From: Clostridium vitabionis
GTDB lineage: Bacteria > Bacillota > Clostridia > Lachnospirales > Lachnospiraceae
DNA: 64,000 nucleotides
Direction: 5' to 3'
NCBI RefSeq assembly: GCF_015351765.1
Contig: NZ_JADKQA010000004.1
Span: 1-64,000 of the forward strand
The notes beneath the pieces are model-generated. The model did not search any database and was not told where the DNA came from. It saw only the letters and a program-made list of their open reading frames with translations. Each line of letters begins with the position of its first letter. The first letter of the stretch is position 1. A program made the position numbers and the translations under genes. Shown here piece by piece: positions 48,046-56,182 of this stretch.

Positions 48046-48837
48046 TTATACGTTTCCGCCGAGAGTTGCGCCCATGTCCGCCACGATAAATTCGCCGTCG
48101 ATCATGTCACAGAGATCGGAGGCGAGGAAGAGGGTCAGGTTGGCAATCTCGTTCACGGTACCGAATCTGCGGAGCGGGATCCCTTTCAGGGTCTTCTCCT
48201 TGAATTTCGGATTTTCCAGGACATCCCGGTTCAGGGCGGTTTCCACATAGCCCGGGCAGATCGCGTTGACCTGGATGCCGTAGCGGCCGAGCTCCCAGGC
48301 CATGGTTTTGGTGAGGTTGATGGAAGCGGCCTTGGAGGCGCCGTAGGTGGAGAGCTGGTTATTGCCCTTGATTCCGCCGATGGAGCACATGTTAATAATC
48401 TTGCCTCCGCCGCCCTGGGCGATCATCTGCTTTGCCGCCGCCTGGGAGCCGAAATAGACACTCTTGAAGTTGGAATTGATGACCCGGTTGTACTCCTCCT
48501 CGGTCATCTCGGTAAAGCGCTTGGTCACCGCGACGCCGGCATTGTTGACCATAATGTCCAGCTTCCCGTAGGCGTCAACCGTCTTCTGGATCAGGGCATT
48601 CAGCTCATCGACATTCTGCACATCGGTCTTGAAGCCGGTAGCTTCGCCGCCAAGCTCCCTGACTTCCGCAGCGACAGCGTCGATATCATCCTGGTGGCGG
48701 CTGGTGATGACCACCTTTGCACCCGCGCCGGCGAGCTTCATGACGATCCCGTAGCCGAGCCCCTTGGTTCCGCCGGTGACGATCGCGACCTTTCCGGACA
48801 GGTCGATTTTAGGCTGTGAAAATTCTTCTTTTCCCAT
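48046..48837 (-). CDS. SDR-family oxidoreductase under sigma-54 control
   Basis: The 263-residue enzyme is a classical SDR: TGGTKGLGYG (about residues 21-30), VNNAGVAV, catalytic Ser region NMCSIGG and YGASKAAS with Tyr and Lys. The C-terminus ends with EFIVADMGATLGGN. The substrate is unknown; likely a hydroxyl of the same compound or an intermediate. GGAGG precedes the ATG. It is divergent from etfB-etfA-acd and has its own sigma-54-type promoter at 48920, sharing enhancer palindromes with that operon. It is separate from the SDR at 42013, with which it shares only the family pattern. Confidence 0.9.
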   Translation of the reverse strand: MGKEEFSQPKIDLSGKVAIVTGGTKGLGYGIVMKLAGAGAKVVITSRHQDDIDAVAAEVRELGGEATGFKTDVQNVDELNALIQKTVDAYGKLDIMVNNAGVAVTKRFTEMTEEEYNRVINSNFKSVYFGSQAAAKQMIAQGGGGKIINMCSIGGIKGNNQLSTYGASKAASINLTKTMAWELGRYGIQVNAICPGYVETALNRDVLENPKFKEKTLKGIPLRRFGTVNEIANLTLFLASDLCDMIDGEFIVADMGATLGGNV

Positions 48838-48919
48838 GAATAAGTTCCTCCTTTTTGATCGCAGGAAAATGAACGGTGTTTTCTGATTTTCCTTCCGAAA
48901 TTATTCTGCTTTAGTAGAG

Positions 48920-48936
48920 AGCATAACCTGTGCCAA
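48920..48936 (-). promoter_or_regulatory. Sigma-54 promoter of the SDR gene
   Basis: On the minus strand the site reads TTGGCACAGGTTATGCT, differing from the consensus at two positions (CA for CG, A for T at the -12), with the correct GG-to-GC spacing. Confidence 0.8.
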
Positions 48937-49085
48937 AATCCTCCCCGCCTGTGGCAGGGTGCCGCGGGCGTCCGGAACGGGGCAGGGAGGAAAGCGGAGC
49001 TTTGCGCGCCGCGGAGTTCCGGGCGGTAGATCATCCTGCAGATCACGCCGGGATATTCGAAGCGGCGGACAAAAACAGCGGAAAA

Positions 49086-49135
49086 TGTCCGAATGACGGA
49101 CACGGCAAAGACAGAAGCTGTCCGAATATCGGACA
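49086..49135. promoter_or_regulatory. Two enhancer palindromes between divergent sigma-54 promoters
   Basis: TGTCCGAATGACGGACA (49086-49102) and TGTCCGAATATCGGACA (49119-49135) are perfect TGTCCG-N5-CGGACA palindromes with centres 33 bp apart, about three helical turns. They lie 70-105 bp upstream of the etf promoter and about 160-190 bp from the SDR promoter. Confidence 0.9.
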
Positions 49136-49195
49136 GCCCATGGGAATCCGGGCGGTTCCGGCGCGCATTTCCCTCTCCGGGAGGGCTCAGATGCA

Positions 49196-49212
49196 TTGGC
49201 ACGCCATTTGCT
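49196..49212 (+). promoter_or_regulatory. Sigma-54 promoter of etfB-etfA-acd
   Basis: The site reads TTGGCACGCCATTTGCT, a full match to the sigma-54 consensus, about 93 bases before the etfB start. Confidence 0.95.
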
Positions 49213-49304
49213 ATATAAAGGGTTGAACCGCAGAAGAAGTGCTGCTAGGAACAGTTTTCCGAGAATGAACGTCAAAACTTATGATTAAGGAGGACATAAA
49301 ACAC

Positions 49305-50108
49305 ATGAAAATCCTGGTATGCGTAAAACAGGTCCCTGATACGACGGAAATCAAGATTGATCCGGTCAAACACACGCTGATCCGCGATGGTGTCCCGTCA
49401 ATTTTGAACCCCTTCGACGGCTACGCCCTGGAGGCGGCAGCCCGTATCAAAGACAAGGCTCCGGATACCGAAATCGTCGCGGTCACCATGGGACCGCCGC
49501 AGGCTGTGGCTGTGCTTAAGGAATGCCTTTCGATCGCGGCAGACCGGGCATATCTGGTTTCCGGAAGGAAATTCGGAGGATCGGACACGCTGGCGACGAG
49601 CTATATTCTCAGCGAGACGGTGAAGAAGCTTGAGCAGGAGGAAGGAAAGTTTGACATGATCTTCTGCGGCAAGCAGGCGATCGACGGGGATACCGCCCAG
49701 GTTGGCCCGGAGATGGCGGAACATCTCGGCCTGCCCCAGGTGACCTACGGGCTGGAGGCCTTTGTCGAGGGAGATGAACTCCAGGTGCATAAGGAAGTGG
49801 ACGGCGGCGTTGAGGTGATCGGGATCCCGTTCCCCTGCCTCGTCACCTTCACCAAGCCATCCTTTGACCCGCGCTATCCGACGATCAAGAGAAAGCTTGC
49901 GGCAAACCGCGCGAAGATCCCGACGATCACCGACGAAGATTTCCCGGAGATGGATTTCACAAAATGCGGCCTTAACGGCTCTCCGACCCATGTGGCGAGA
50001 AGCTTTGTCCCGGAAAAGAAGTCAGGCGGCATGAAGATCAAGGAAGAGAGCGACGAGGATTCCGCGAAGAAGCTGTTTGCCGTCCTGAATGGCGCACATA
50101 TTGTCTGA
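49305..50108 (+). CDS. etfB: Electron-transfer flavoprotein beta subunit
   Basis: The 267-residue protein is a typical EtfB: MKILVCVKQVPDTTEIKIDPVKHTLIRDGVPSILNPFDGYALEAA, then the AMP/FAD-binding segment CGKQAIDGDTAQVGPEMAEHLG. It pairs with EtfA to carry electrons from acyl-CoA dehydrogenases. The ATG at 49305 follows AAGGAGG by 11 bases; an upstream ATG at 49281 would place that site inside the gene. It is first in an operon with etfA (16 bases later) and an acyl-CoA dehydrogenase. Whether this Etf is of the bifurcating type cannot be decided here. Confidence 0.95.
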   Translation: MKILVCVKQVPDTTEIKIDPVKHTLIRDGVPSILNPFDGYALEAAARIKDKAPDTEIVAVTMGPPQAVAVLKECLSIAADRAYLVSGRKFGGSDTLATSYILSETVKKLEQEEGKFDMIFCGKQAIDGDTAQVGPEMAEHLGLPQVTYGLEAFVEGDELQVHKEVDGGVEVIGIPFPCLVTFTKPSFDPRYPTIKRKLAANRAKIPTITDEDFPEMDFTKCGLNGSPTHVARSFVPEKKSGGMKIKEESDEDSAKKLFAVLNGAHIV

Positions 50109-50124
50109 GGAGGTTCGGAGAGCG

Positions 50125-51135
50125 ATGGAAGCAAAGACAAAAGACTTATGGGTATTTGTTGAGACAAATGAAGACGGAAGCGCCAAGAATGTCGGCCTGG
50201 AATTACTGACCCCGGGCAGGATGATCGCGGACAAGCAGGGCGGAAAGCTGGTCGCTGTCGTGATCGGTTCCGCGTGCGACGCGGCGGTCAAGGCTGCCTC
50301 CGCCCACGGCGCGGACCAGGTGATCGTGGTGGACGAGCCGGAGTTTAAGCATTACACGACGGATGCTTACCAGATCGCCCTGGTCCAGCTGGTGGAGAAA
50401 TACGGGCCGACCTCCATGATGATCGGTGCGACCAACAACGGACGCGACCTTGGCCCCAGGGTTTCCTCCCGACTGAAAACCGGACTTACGGCAGACTGCA
50501 CCGGCCTGGATGTCAATGAGGACGGCCTGGTAGCCTGGACCCGTCCGGCCTTCGGCGGCAACCTGATGGCGACCATTCTCTGCCCAGACCATCGTCCGCA
50601 GATCGGCACGGTCCGCCCCGGCGTGTTCAAGAAGGGTGAGCCCGGGGAGGAGAAGGCGGAGATCATCCGCGAGGATATCCACGTAGACCCGAAGGATATC
50701 CGCACCCGTGTCATCAAGATGATCATGGATATGGATGCCGACAGCGTGGATCTCGAGGGGGCGGACATCATCGTCTCCGGCGGGCGCGGCTGCGGCGGTC
50801 CGGATCCTTACCTCAAGGGCGGCGTGATCTACAATCTCGCTGAGGCGCTCGGCGCAACCATCGGCGCTTCCCGCGCGGCGGTGGATTCCGGGTGGATCAG
50901 CCATGCGCACCAGGTAGGCCAGACCGGCAAGACGGTAGCCCCGAAGGTGTATATCGCCTGCGGCATTTCCGGCGCGATCCAGCACCTCGCCGGCATGAGC
51001 GGGGCAGACTGCATTGTCGCCATTAACAAGGATCCTGACGCCCCGATCTTCGATGTGGCGGATTACGGGGTTGTGGGCGACCTGTTCCAGGTGCTCCCGG
51101 TGCTGACCGAGGAGATCAAAAAGTCGAGAGCCTGA
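50125..51135 (+). CDS. etfA: Electron-transfer flavoprotein alpha subunit
   Basis: The 336-residue protein has an N-terminal EtfA domain ([29 protein letters not shown]) and the FAD-binding C-terminal domain with [75 protein letters not shown], all hallmarks. The ATG at 50125 is supported by GAGGAGG upstream. It forms the Etf heterodimer with the preceding gene product. No N-terminal ferredoxin-type cluster is present. Confidence 0.95.
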   Translation: MEAKTKDLWVFVETNEDGSAKNVGLELLTPGRMIADKQGGKLVAVVIGSACDAAVKAASAHGADQVIVVDEPEFKHYTTDAYQIALVQLVEKYGPTSMMIGATNNGRDLGPRVSSRLKTGLTADCTGLDVNEDGLVAWTRPAFGGNLMATILCPDHRPQIGTVRPGVFKKGEPGEEKAEIIREDIHVDPKDIRTRVIKMIMDMDADSVDLEGADIIVSGGRGCGGPDPYLKGGVIYNLAEALGATIGASRAAVDSGWISHAHQVGQTGKTVAPKVYIACGISGAIQHLAGMSGADCIVAINKDPDAPIFDVADYGVVGDLFQVLPVLTEEIKKSRA

Positions 51136-51161
51136 ATCCCAGGTAGGCAGGAGGAGTTTGC

Positions 51162-52304
51162 ATGAATTTTCATTATAATGAAGAAGAGCAGGAAATTCTT
51201 GATATGCTCAAGGACTTCTGCGAGAAGGAAGTAGGGCCGGTTGCGGCAGAGCTCGATGAAAAGGAAGAATTTCCGGCGGAGAATGTCCGGAAGCTCGCGG
51301 AGATGGGCATGATGGGCGTCCCGTTCCCGGAGGAGTACGGCGGCGCGGGGCTCTCCTACGTCACCTACATCGGGGTCTGCGAGATGCTGGCGAAATACTG
51401 CGCCTCGACCTCGGTGACCGTGTCGGCGCACACCTCCCTCTGCTCCTGGCCGATCTTTGCCTTCGGCACGGAAGAACAGAAGCAGAAATATCTGGTTCCC
51501 TTAGCTTCCGGCGAGAAGATCGGCGGGTTCGGCCTGACTGAGCCGGGCGCGGGGACAGACGCGGCGATGCAGAAGACGACGGCGGAGGACAAGGGCGATT
51601 ACTGGCTGATCAACGGCAGCAAGTGCTTCATCACCAACGGCGGCGTTGCGGATATTTTCGTCATTTTCGCGATGACAGATAAAACAAAGGGAAATCACGG
51701 GATCTCTGCGTTTATCATTGAGAATACCTTTCCGGGATTCTCCGTCGGCACGCACGAGAAGAAGATGGGCATCCGGGCCTCCTCGACCACGGAGCTGATC
51801 TTCGACAATATGAAGGTTCCGAAGGAGAACCTCCTCGGCGAGGTCGGCAAGGGCTTCAAGATCGCCATGATGACCCTGGACGGCGGGCGGATCGGCATCG
51901 GCGCGCAGGCACTCGGCATCGCGCAGACGGCGATCGACCACACGGTGGAGTACACAAAGCAGAGGATCCAGTTCGGAAAGACGATCTCCAGCTTCCAGAA
52001 TACGCAGTTTGAGCTCGCGGATATGCAGACCCGCGTTGACGCGGCAAGGCTTCTGGTTTACCGGGCAGCCCAGGCAAAGCAGGATCATGAGCCGTACTCT
52101 GCCCTGGCGGCGATGGGGAAGCTCTACGCCTCGGAGGCTGCCAGCGATGTGACCAGGCGGTGCCTGCAGCTGATCGGCGGATACGGCTACACGAGGGAGT
52201 ATCCGTACGAGAGATTTATGCGGGATGCCAAGATCACCGAGATCTATGAAGGCACCTCGGAGGTTCAGAAGATGGTTATCTCCGGCAAGATGCTGAAAGG
52301 GTAA
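51162..52304 (+). CDS. Acyl-CoA dehydrogenase (2), butyryl-CoA dehydrogenase-like
   Basis: The 380-residue flavoprotein has the short-chain acyl-CoA dehydrogenase pattern: GFGLTEPGAGTDAAMQKT, GSKCFITNGGVADIFVIFAMTD, GGRIGIGAQALGIAQTAID and LQLIGGYGYTREYPYERFMRDAKITEIYEGTSEVQKMVISG, with the catalytic Glu in YEGTSE. It closely resembles clostridial butyryl-CoA dehydrogenases. The order etfB-etfA-acd is reversed from the common bcd-etfB-etfA. AGGAGG precedes the ATG. Under the shared sigma-54 control it should work with the acids handled by the operon at 46097. Confidence 0.9.
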   Translation: MNFHYNEEEQEILDMLKDFCEKEVGPVAAELDEKEEFPAENVRKLAEMGMMGVPFPEEYGGAGLSYVTYIGVCEMLAKYCASTSVTVSAHTSLCSWPIFAFGTEEQKQKYLVPLASGEKIGGFGLTEPGAGTDAAMQKTTAEDKGDYWLINGSKCFITNGGVADIFVIFAMTDKTKGNHGISAFIIENTFPGFSVGTHEKKMGIRASSTTELIFDNMKVPKENLLGEVGKGFKIAMMTLDGGRIGIGAQALGIAQTAIDHTVEYTKQRIQFGKTISSFQNTQFELADMQTRVDAARLLVYRAAQAKQDHEPYSALAAMGKLYASEAASDVTRRCLQLIGGYGYTREYPYERFMRDAKITEIYEGTSEVQKMVISGKMLKG

Positions 52305-52373
52305 GCCCTTCATCGCGGTTTTATGGAGCTGCGTTCCCGCAGTCCACAGAGCTGCAGTTCTTTGTGAAAAACA

Positions 52374-52407
52374 GGGCAGGCACGCCATGACGGCGCGCCT
52401 GCCCTTT
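52374..52407 (+). terminator. Terminator after the etf operon
   Basis: GGGCAGGC-(AC)-GCC pairs with GGC-(GC)-GCCTGCCC around a short loop, followed by TTT. Confidence 0.75.
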
Positions 52408-52417
52408 CGTCGGCTAT

Positions 52418-52500
52418 TTCCGGTTCGGCCGCGGCTTTTTTCCGGTTCGGCCGCATGTTGTTCCGGCGCAGCCGCCGATTTTCCGGTTCAGCCGCCGATG
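52418..52500 (-). repeat. Four ~21-bp tandem repeats at the 3' end of the alcohol dehydrogenase gene
   Basis: On the plus strand TTCCGG starts units at 52418, 52440, 52461 and 52481, each followed by a TTCGGCCGC- or CAGCCGCCG-type tail. The last unit contains the stop and final codons of the alcohol dehydrogenase gene. Confidence 0.75.
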
Positions 52501-53681
52501 CACTCCATGAGGATCGCATAGATTTCGTCACGGCCAAGCTTACGCGCGCAGCCGGGGCGGATGATGCAGGTGTCGGCGACCTGGCGGAGAATGCCAGGAT
52601 CCGCGGGGTCAGGATTCCCCGCCGGCATGCCGGCCTTCAGCTCGGTCAGCGTTGCCGGAAGGCCGATCTCCCGGATGAAGTCCGCGAGCGCATTGATGCC
52701 CGCAAGGGCAAATTCGAGGTCAGTCCGCCCGTCGGGGGCGAGGTGCCACACCTCGCGGGCAAAGCGGACGAATTTTTCGGTGTTGTCCCCGGCGAGATGG
52801 CGGTAAACCGCCGGATGAATCACCGCGAGGCCCTGGCCGTGGCTGCAGTCGGTCAGGGCGCCGAGCTGGTGCTCGATCATGTGATTCTGGAAGTCCGTCT
52901 CCTTGCCGAGCTTCAGGATGCCGGTCTCGGCGACCGTGGAATCCCACATGAGCTCAGAGCGGACCGAGACATCCCCCGGATTGCGGATCATCTCGCGGAT
53001 ATGGCAGATAATGTTCCGCATGACCGCCTCGTTCAGCTCGTCGGAGAGGTTGGTTTCCGCCGGCTTCCCGAAATAGATCTCCATGCAGTGGGACAGGCTG
53101 TCGAATGCCCCGGAGACGGCCTGCGTCATGGGGACGGACAGTGTGTACGCAGGGTTGAGGACGGCGAAGGCGGGCAGGGCGCCGACCATATCGTCCTTGA
53201 TCTTCAGATCCTCGTTGGTGATGACCGCATCGTCATTGACCTCGGAGCCGGTGCCGGAGGCGGTAAGGACAGCGGCCATGGGGATAAATTCCGTGGGGAG
53301 GAGATGCTTGGTAAACTCTGCCTCCCAGATATCCCCCTCCATCTTCGCCTGGGCGGAAATCATCTTCGCGCAGTCGAGGACCGAGCCGCCGCCGGCAGCG
53401 AGGATAAAGTCAATCGCATTTTCCCGGGCAAACCGGGCGCCTTCCTGAACCTTCCGGTAGGTCGGGTTGGGCATAATGCCGCCGAAGGGGAAGACCGTCT
53501 TCCCGGCGCCTTCCAGAAGCCTTTTGATCTCGTCATAGATGCCGTTTTTCCGGAGGGAACCGCCGCCGTAGGCGAGCATCACGCGGGGGCCGGTTTTCGG
53601 CAGCTCCGCGGAGAACGCTTCGGCGAGGGCATTCTCCCCAAAGTAGATTTTTGGCATACCGTTGTACTGAAATGCTTTCAT
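52488..53681 (-). CDS. Iron-containing alcohol dehydrogenase (BDH/YqhD-like)
   Basis: The 397-residue protein has the family layout: Rossmann-like domain with YGGGS and AAGGGSVLDCAKMIS (NAD(P) site), then the metal-binding helices with Asp/His residues (ASGTGSEV; DSLSHCMEIYF; MIEHQLGALTDCSHGQGLAVIHPA). The three His and one Asp of the iron site appear to be present. It reduces aldehydes to alcohols with NAD(P)H, as in butanol dehydrogenases. GGAGGT precedes the ATG at 53681; the frame extends 37 codons upstream without support. It converges with the etf operon, and an array of short tandem repeats begins at its stop codon. Confidence 0.9.
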   Translation of the reverse strand: MKAFQYNGMPKIYFGENALAEAFSAELPKTGPRVMLAYGGGSLRKNGIYDEIKRLLEGAGKTVFPFGGIMPNPTYRKVQEGARFARENAIDFILAAGGGSVLDCAKMISAQAKMEGDIWEAEFTKHLLPTEFIPMAAVLTASGTGSEVNDDAVITNEDLKIKDDMVGALPAFAVLNPAYTLSVPMTQAVSGAFDSLSHCMEIYFGKPAETNLSDELNEAVMRNIICHIREMIRNPGDVSVRSELMWDSTVAETGILKLGKETDFQNHMIEHQLGALTDCSHGQGLAVIHPAVYRHLAGDNTEKFVRFAREVWHLAPDGRTDLEFALAGINALADFIREIGLPATLTELKAGMPAGNPDPADPGILRQVADTCIIRPGCARKLGRDEIYAILMECIGG

Positions 53682-53795
53682 CGATTTACCTCCGATATCA
53701 GGCTGGTGCAGTGGCCTGCACGGTGCCATGTCACTATCTCCATGGTATTCGATTCGGAAGAAAATGTACAGGAGAGATTTGGTGATCCGCATGTT

Positions 53796-53971
53796 ACCTG
53801 TTCAGCCCCCACATCTCGCGAAGCTGTGCTTCGCTCGATGCAGGGGGTCCGAGCGCCTACGGCGCCTGACCACCCGCGGAGGTAGGGCCCGCAAAGCCGT
53901 CCGCAAGCGGCCGGTTTGCGGGCTCTCCCTCCGCGGGTGCTGAACAGGTACCTTATGTGCTGAACAGGTAC
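53796..53971. other. Multi-hairpin non-coding element
   Basis: ACCTGTTCAGC (from 53796) pairs with GCTGAACAGGT (53939-53949), and a second copy of that right arm (GTGCTGAACAGGTAC) lies at 53957-53971. Inside are a GCGAAGC/GCTTCGC hairpin, a GGCGCC-type hairpin and a long stem in which ACCCGCGGAGG (53872-53882) pairs with CCTCCGCGGGT (53928-53938), continued by further pairing inward. No gene is present. It looks like a structured repeat element or RNA. Confidence 0.6.
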
Positions 53972-54021
53972 AAAATATGCCGGAATAGCTGTTGACATCG
54001 CGCCGCCGTTTATGCCATACT

Positions 54022-54290
54022 GTCAGAAGTATTCGAAATAGGATATCAGCTCGCTCCCTTCGGGGAGAAAGCCTCTCGGACGGGCAGGGCGAAAGCCGGG
54101 CGGCGTTCAGCCGCATGTTGATTGAGTTAAAAGCTCAAATTTTATAAGTTGATTTCAAGAAACAAAGGAAATTTGTTGTCATCTTGTAAAACGGTCAATA
54201 GAAACGGCTGAGTGCAGTGTCCCTGTTCCCGACGGCGGCTGAGCAAAGAGATTGATTGTAAGCGGATGGCAGATGCTGTCCGCTTTTTTT
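54022..54290 (+). ncRNA. Candidate structured small RNA
   Basis: A promoter-like pair TTGACA (53992-53997) and CATACT (54016-54021, 18-base spacer) is followed by a 270-base non-coding stretch with several hairpins (TCCC-TTCG-GGGA; GGC-GAAA-GCC; GCGGC-GTTCA-GCCGC; GAG...CTC) and ends in AGCGGA...TCCGCT followed by seven T. GNRA-type and UUCG loops are typical of folded RNA. I cannot match it to a named RNA family. Confidence 0.45.
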
Positions 54291-54307
54291 ATGCAGAGCA
54301 CTTAACA

Positions 54308-54550
54308 AGCGCGAGCCCAGCGGGCGAAGCGCGAGTTTAGTGCGAGCTATGCAAAATTGCTTAGTGAGAACAAGCGTGAGCGCAGTTCGAACTTAGCAAA
54401 TTTGCTTATGCAGAGCACTTAACAATAACCAGCCACTTAATGAGGACAAGCGAAAGCGCAGTCCGAGTTTAGTGGAGTGGCTATCCGCGAAGCGGAGCGC
54501 GAGCCCAGCGGGCGAAGCGCGAGTTTAGTGCGAGCTATGCGAAATTGCTT
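54308..54550. repeat. REP-like repeat cluster upstream of speA
   Basis: A 55-bp sequence starting AGCGCGAGCCCAGCGGGCGA occurs at 54308-54362 and again at 54496-54550 with one mismatch. Between them are shorter related pieces (CACTTAA..., GAGTTTAGTG, CAAGCG.GAGCGCAGT) in both orientations. It resembles repetitive extragenic palindromes; no gene is present from 53682 to 54694. Confidence 0.75.
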
Positions 54551-54694
54551 GTGCGGATCTGCGCAGAATGGCCGGATATGCGCGGATGAAAGGCAAAATT
54601 GCCGGCAGCAGGTGAATTGGCCTGGCGCGTCGAGAGGGTCGCACGCGGACCGGCCGGAATGCATGAACAGAAAAGATTCAGGAGGTATCCCGCC

Positions 54695-56182
54695 ATGGGT
54701 GAGCTTGACCAGCACCGTGCCCCGATCGTGGAGGCACTTCAGGAATTTAAACGGCACAGGGTTGTCCCCTTCGATGTCCCCGGACACAAGCGGGGCAGGG
54801 GAAATCCGGCCCTTGTCAGCCTTCTCGGGCAGCAGTGCGTCAGCCTTGACGTCAATTCCATGAAGCCCCTGGACAACCTGTGCAACCCGGTGTCCGTCAT
54901 CGCCGAGGCGGAGGAGCTCTGCGCGGAGGCATTTGGCGCGGACCATGCCTTCTTCATCGTCAACGGCACGACGATGGCGGTGCAGACCATGGTACTCTCG
55001 GTCTGCCATGCCGGGGATAAGATCATCCTGCCGAGAAATGTCCACAAGAGCGTAATCAATGCCCTGATTCTCTGCGGCGCGGTTCCGGTGTACATCAATC
55101 CCAGGATCCACCCGGTGATCGGGGTGGCGCTCGACATGGAGACCGCGGAGCTTGAGCGCTGCATTGAGGAGAATCCGGACGCGGTGGCTGTCCTTGTCAA
55201 CAATCCGACCTACTACGGCATCTGCTCGGATCTCCGGTCGATCGTGAGGATCGCGCACGCCCACGGCATGAAGGTGCTCTGTGACGAGGCGCACGGCACG
55301 CATCTCTACTTCGGGGAGAATCTTCCGGTCTGCGGCATGACGGCAGGCGTGGATATGGCGGCGGTTTCGATGCACAAGTCCGGCGGAAGCCTGACCCAGA
55401 GCTCGATCCTGCTGACTGGGAAATCCATGGATTACCGCTACGTCCGGCAGATCATCAACCTGACGCAGACGACCTCGGCGAGCTATCTGCTGCTCGCGAG
55501 CCTTGACCTCAGCCGCCGGAATCTTGCCCTCCACGGGAAGGACAGCTTCGCCCGGGTGGTGGACATGGCGGAGTACGCCAGGGGGGAGATCAACCGGATC
55601 GGCGGCTATTATGCCTACGGGCGGGAGCTGATCGGGCCGGACGTGTTCGACTATGATGTGACGAAACTGTGCATTTACACGAAATCCATGGGCCTTACCG
55701 GGATCGAGGTCTACGATATCCTGCGGGACGAGTACGATATCCAGGCGGAGTTCGGCGACATCGGGAACCTCATGGCGTATCTTTCCATCGGCGACCGGAT
55801 CCAGGACATCGAGCGCCTGGTCGGCGCCCTGGAGGACATCAAGCGGCGCTATCCGGGTGACGCCGGCTCCACGCCCTATGTGGACGCGGTGGAGGCCACG
55901 GTGGCGGAAAGCCCGCAGTTCGCCTTCTACACGGAGAAGGAGAGCATCCCCATCCGGGAGGCGGCAGGCCGGGTTTCCGGCGAGTTTGTCATGTGCTATC
56001 CGCCGGGAATCCCGATTCTCGCCCCGGGGGAGCTGGTCACGAAGGACATTATTGACCACATCCTGTACGCGCGGGAGAAGGGGTGCAGCCTGCAGGGCTC
56101 GGCGGATCCCACGGTGGAGAATCTCCGGGTGCTGACAAGAACCTCGGCGGGAAAAGGAAAGGAGCACAGGGAAAATGAGTGA
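54695..56182 (+). CDS. speA: Arginine decarboxylase (Orn/Lys/Arg decarboxylase family)
   Basis: The 495-residue protein belongs to the aspartate-aminotransferase-fold decarboxylases used by Firmicutes as biosynthetic SpeA. It opens with PFDVPGHKRG, has NGTTMAVQTMVLSVCHAGDKIILPRNVHKSV, the PLP-contact Asp197 in CDEAHGTH and the PLP-binding Lys228 in SMHKSGGSLTQSS, and a C-terminal domain with CYPPGIPILAPGE. Lysine or ornithine decarboxylase activity cannot be excluded from sequence alone, but the downstream agmatine deiminase and N-carbamoylputrescine amidase genes make arginine the likely substrate. AGGAGG precedes the ATG at 54695. It overlaps speE by 8 bases. Confidence 0.9.
   Translation: MGELDQHRAPIVEALQEFKRHRVVPFDVPGHKRGRGNPALVSLLGQQCVSLDVNSMKPLDNLCNPVSVIAEAEELCAEAFGADHAFFIVNGTTMAVQTMVLSVCHAGDKIILPRNVHKSVINALILCGAVPVYINPRIHPVIGVALDMETAELERCIEENPDAVAVLVNNPTYYGICSDLRSIVRIAHAHGMKVLCDEAHGTHLYFGENLPVCGMTAGVDMAAVSMHKSGGSLTQSSILLTGKSMDYRYVRQIINLTQTTSASYLLLASLDLSRRNLALHGKDSFARVVDMAEYARGEINRIGGYYAYGRELIGPDVFDYDVTKLCIYTKSMGLTGIEVYDILRDEYDIQAEFGDIGNLMAYLSIGDRIQDIERLVGALEDIKRRYPGDAGSTPYVDAVEATVAESPQFAFYTEKESIPIREAAGRVSGEFVMCYPPGIPILAPGELVTKDIIDHILYAREKGCSLQGSADPTVENLRVLTRTSAGKGKEHRENE

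Noticed and set aside
52418-52500. CRISPR or transposon ends
   Set aside because: Units are only about 21 bp, degenerate, spacerless and overlap a coding end.
54437-56167. Open frame of 576 codons antisense to speA
   Set aside because: It starts inside the REP-like repeats and is Arg/His rich; speA has its full PLP site on the plus strand.
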